Below, in pieces: positions 63,762 through 64,000 of a stretch of DNA of 64,000 bases. Both the position numbers and the translations under genes were made by a program. The notes under the pieces are model-generated. The model worked only from the letters and a program-made list of their open reading frames with translations, had not been told where the DNA came from and did no database searches. The DNA comes from Corticium candelabrum. Lineage: Eukaryota > Porifera > Homoscleromorpha > Homosclerophorida > Plakinidae. The stretch covers positions 2,928,956 through 2,992,955 of the forward strand of contig NC_085089.1 of assembly GCF_963422355.1 (NCBI RefSeq). The letters are read 5' to 3'. The number at the start of each line of letters is the position of its first letter. Position 1 is the stretch's first letter.

Positions 63762-64000
63762 TAATACACATTGTCGTCATAATTGGTAAATTCAATGATA
63801 TCAATGTTTTTAACAAATTTACCGCCGTTTTAGCAATTAAATTGACGTCATGCAGCCCTACGTCATCACCTTTTCCGTTAATATATAATTGTTAGAGTTG
63901 AGGTTAAAAAAATTGGTTGAACATCGATTAATGATACTTTAATGGCATGATCGAGTTAATTTCCAACTACTTGCAAATCTGTTGTGATAAGTTGAAAGAT

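Overview
The window is eukaryotic, almost certainly nuclear DNA of an invertebrate animal. Genes are split by short GT-AG introns, intergenic DNA is AT-rich and crowded with GT/CA/AT microsatellites, and transposons of many classes are present. A sponge or another early-branching marine animal fits best (TCTCGCGTAGCCAG-type terminal repeats, a tRNA-SINE with a conserved central block, invertebrate-type reverse-transcriptase relics), but the sequence does not fix the species. I recognise no tRNA, rRNA, CRISPR array or prokaryotic feature.

Host genes. The clearest are two paralogous Mx-like dynamin GTPases (25.2-27.8 kb and 40.8-43.3 kb, +). Each has eight exons: a GTPase domain, a stalk and a C-terminal GED. 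They lie in a segmental duplication that includes about 1.1 kb of shared 3' flank. On the - strand at 5.1-7.4 kb are three exons of a YIPF4-like Golgi membrane protein, whose C-terminal exons I could not find. Phase-consistent exons of two unidentified - strand genes lie at 3.3-4.5 kb and 46.3-48.3 kb.

An apparently undescribed gene family recurs across the window. Each full copy has four exons with every intron in phase 2. It encodes a small single-pass membrane protein with a very basic juxtamembrane stretch and a Cys-rich tail. Copies at 11.9-13.4 kb (+) and 62.4-63.7 kb (-) are intact over all four exons. Copies at 14.5-15.4 kb (-) and 17.4-17.7 kb (+) are broken. Further fragments of its introns or flanks lie at 54.4 kb and 57.6-58.3 kb. 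A perfect CRE palindrome lies 64-65 bp upstream of the ATG of both intact copies.

Mobile DNA dominates the rest. 19.5-24.0 kb is a head-to-tail array of short non-autonomous Helitron-like elements, with canonical 5' TC and 3' hairpin-CTAG ends abutting, followed by an inverted copy. 29.6-34.0 kb is a Rep-helicase Helitron with two in-frame stops and a truncated helicase. 51.9-53.1 kb is an internally deleted relative that keeps the helicase C-terminus. 36.2-39.4 kb is a degenerate tyrosine-recombinase (DIRS/Ngaro-type) retrotransposon. Reverse-transcriptase/endonuclease relics lie at 9.3-10.6, 55.3-57.2 and 58.4-59.2 kb. Gypsy-type integrase or pol relics lie at 48.4-49.4 and 54.5-54.9 kb. 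Terminal-inverted-repeat elements include a 916-bp MULE-like element with a 9-bp target duplication, a 95-bp relative, a 693-bp PIF/Harbinger-like insertion whose empty site is the other GTPase paralogue, a Tigger/pogo relic, a hAT-like element and several MITEs. tRNA-derived SINEs occur at 2.2, 4.7-5.1, 48.9 and 59.6 kb.

Stretches where I see no supportable gene: 1-520, 1000-2070, 2600-3040, 7.5-8.2, 10.6-11.8, 16.4-17.3, 24.05-25.0, 35.7-36.1, 39.4-40.7, 44.5-45.7, 49.6-51.2, 53.5-54.3 and 59.85-60.2 kb.
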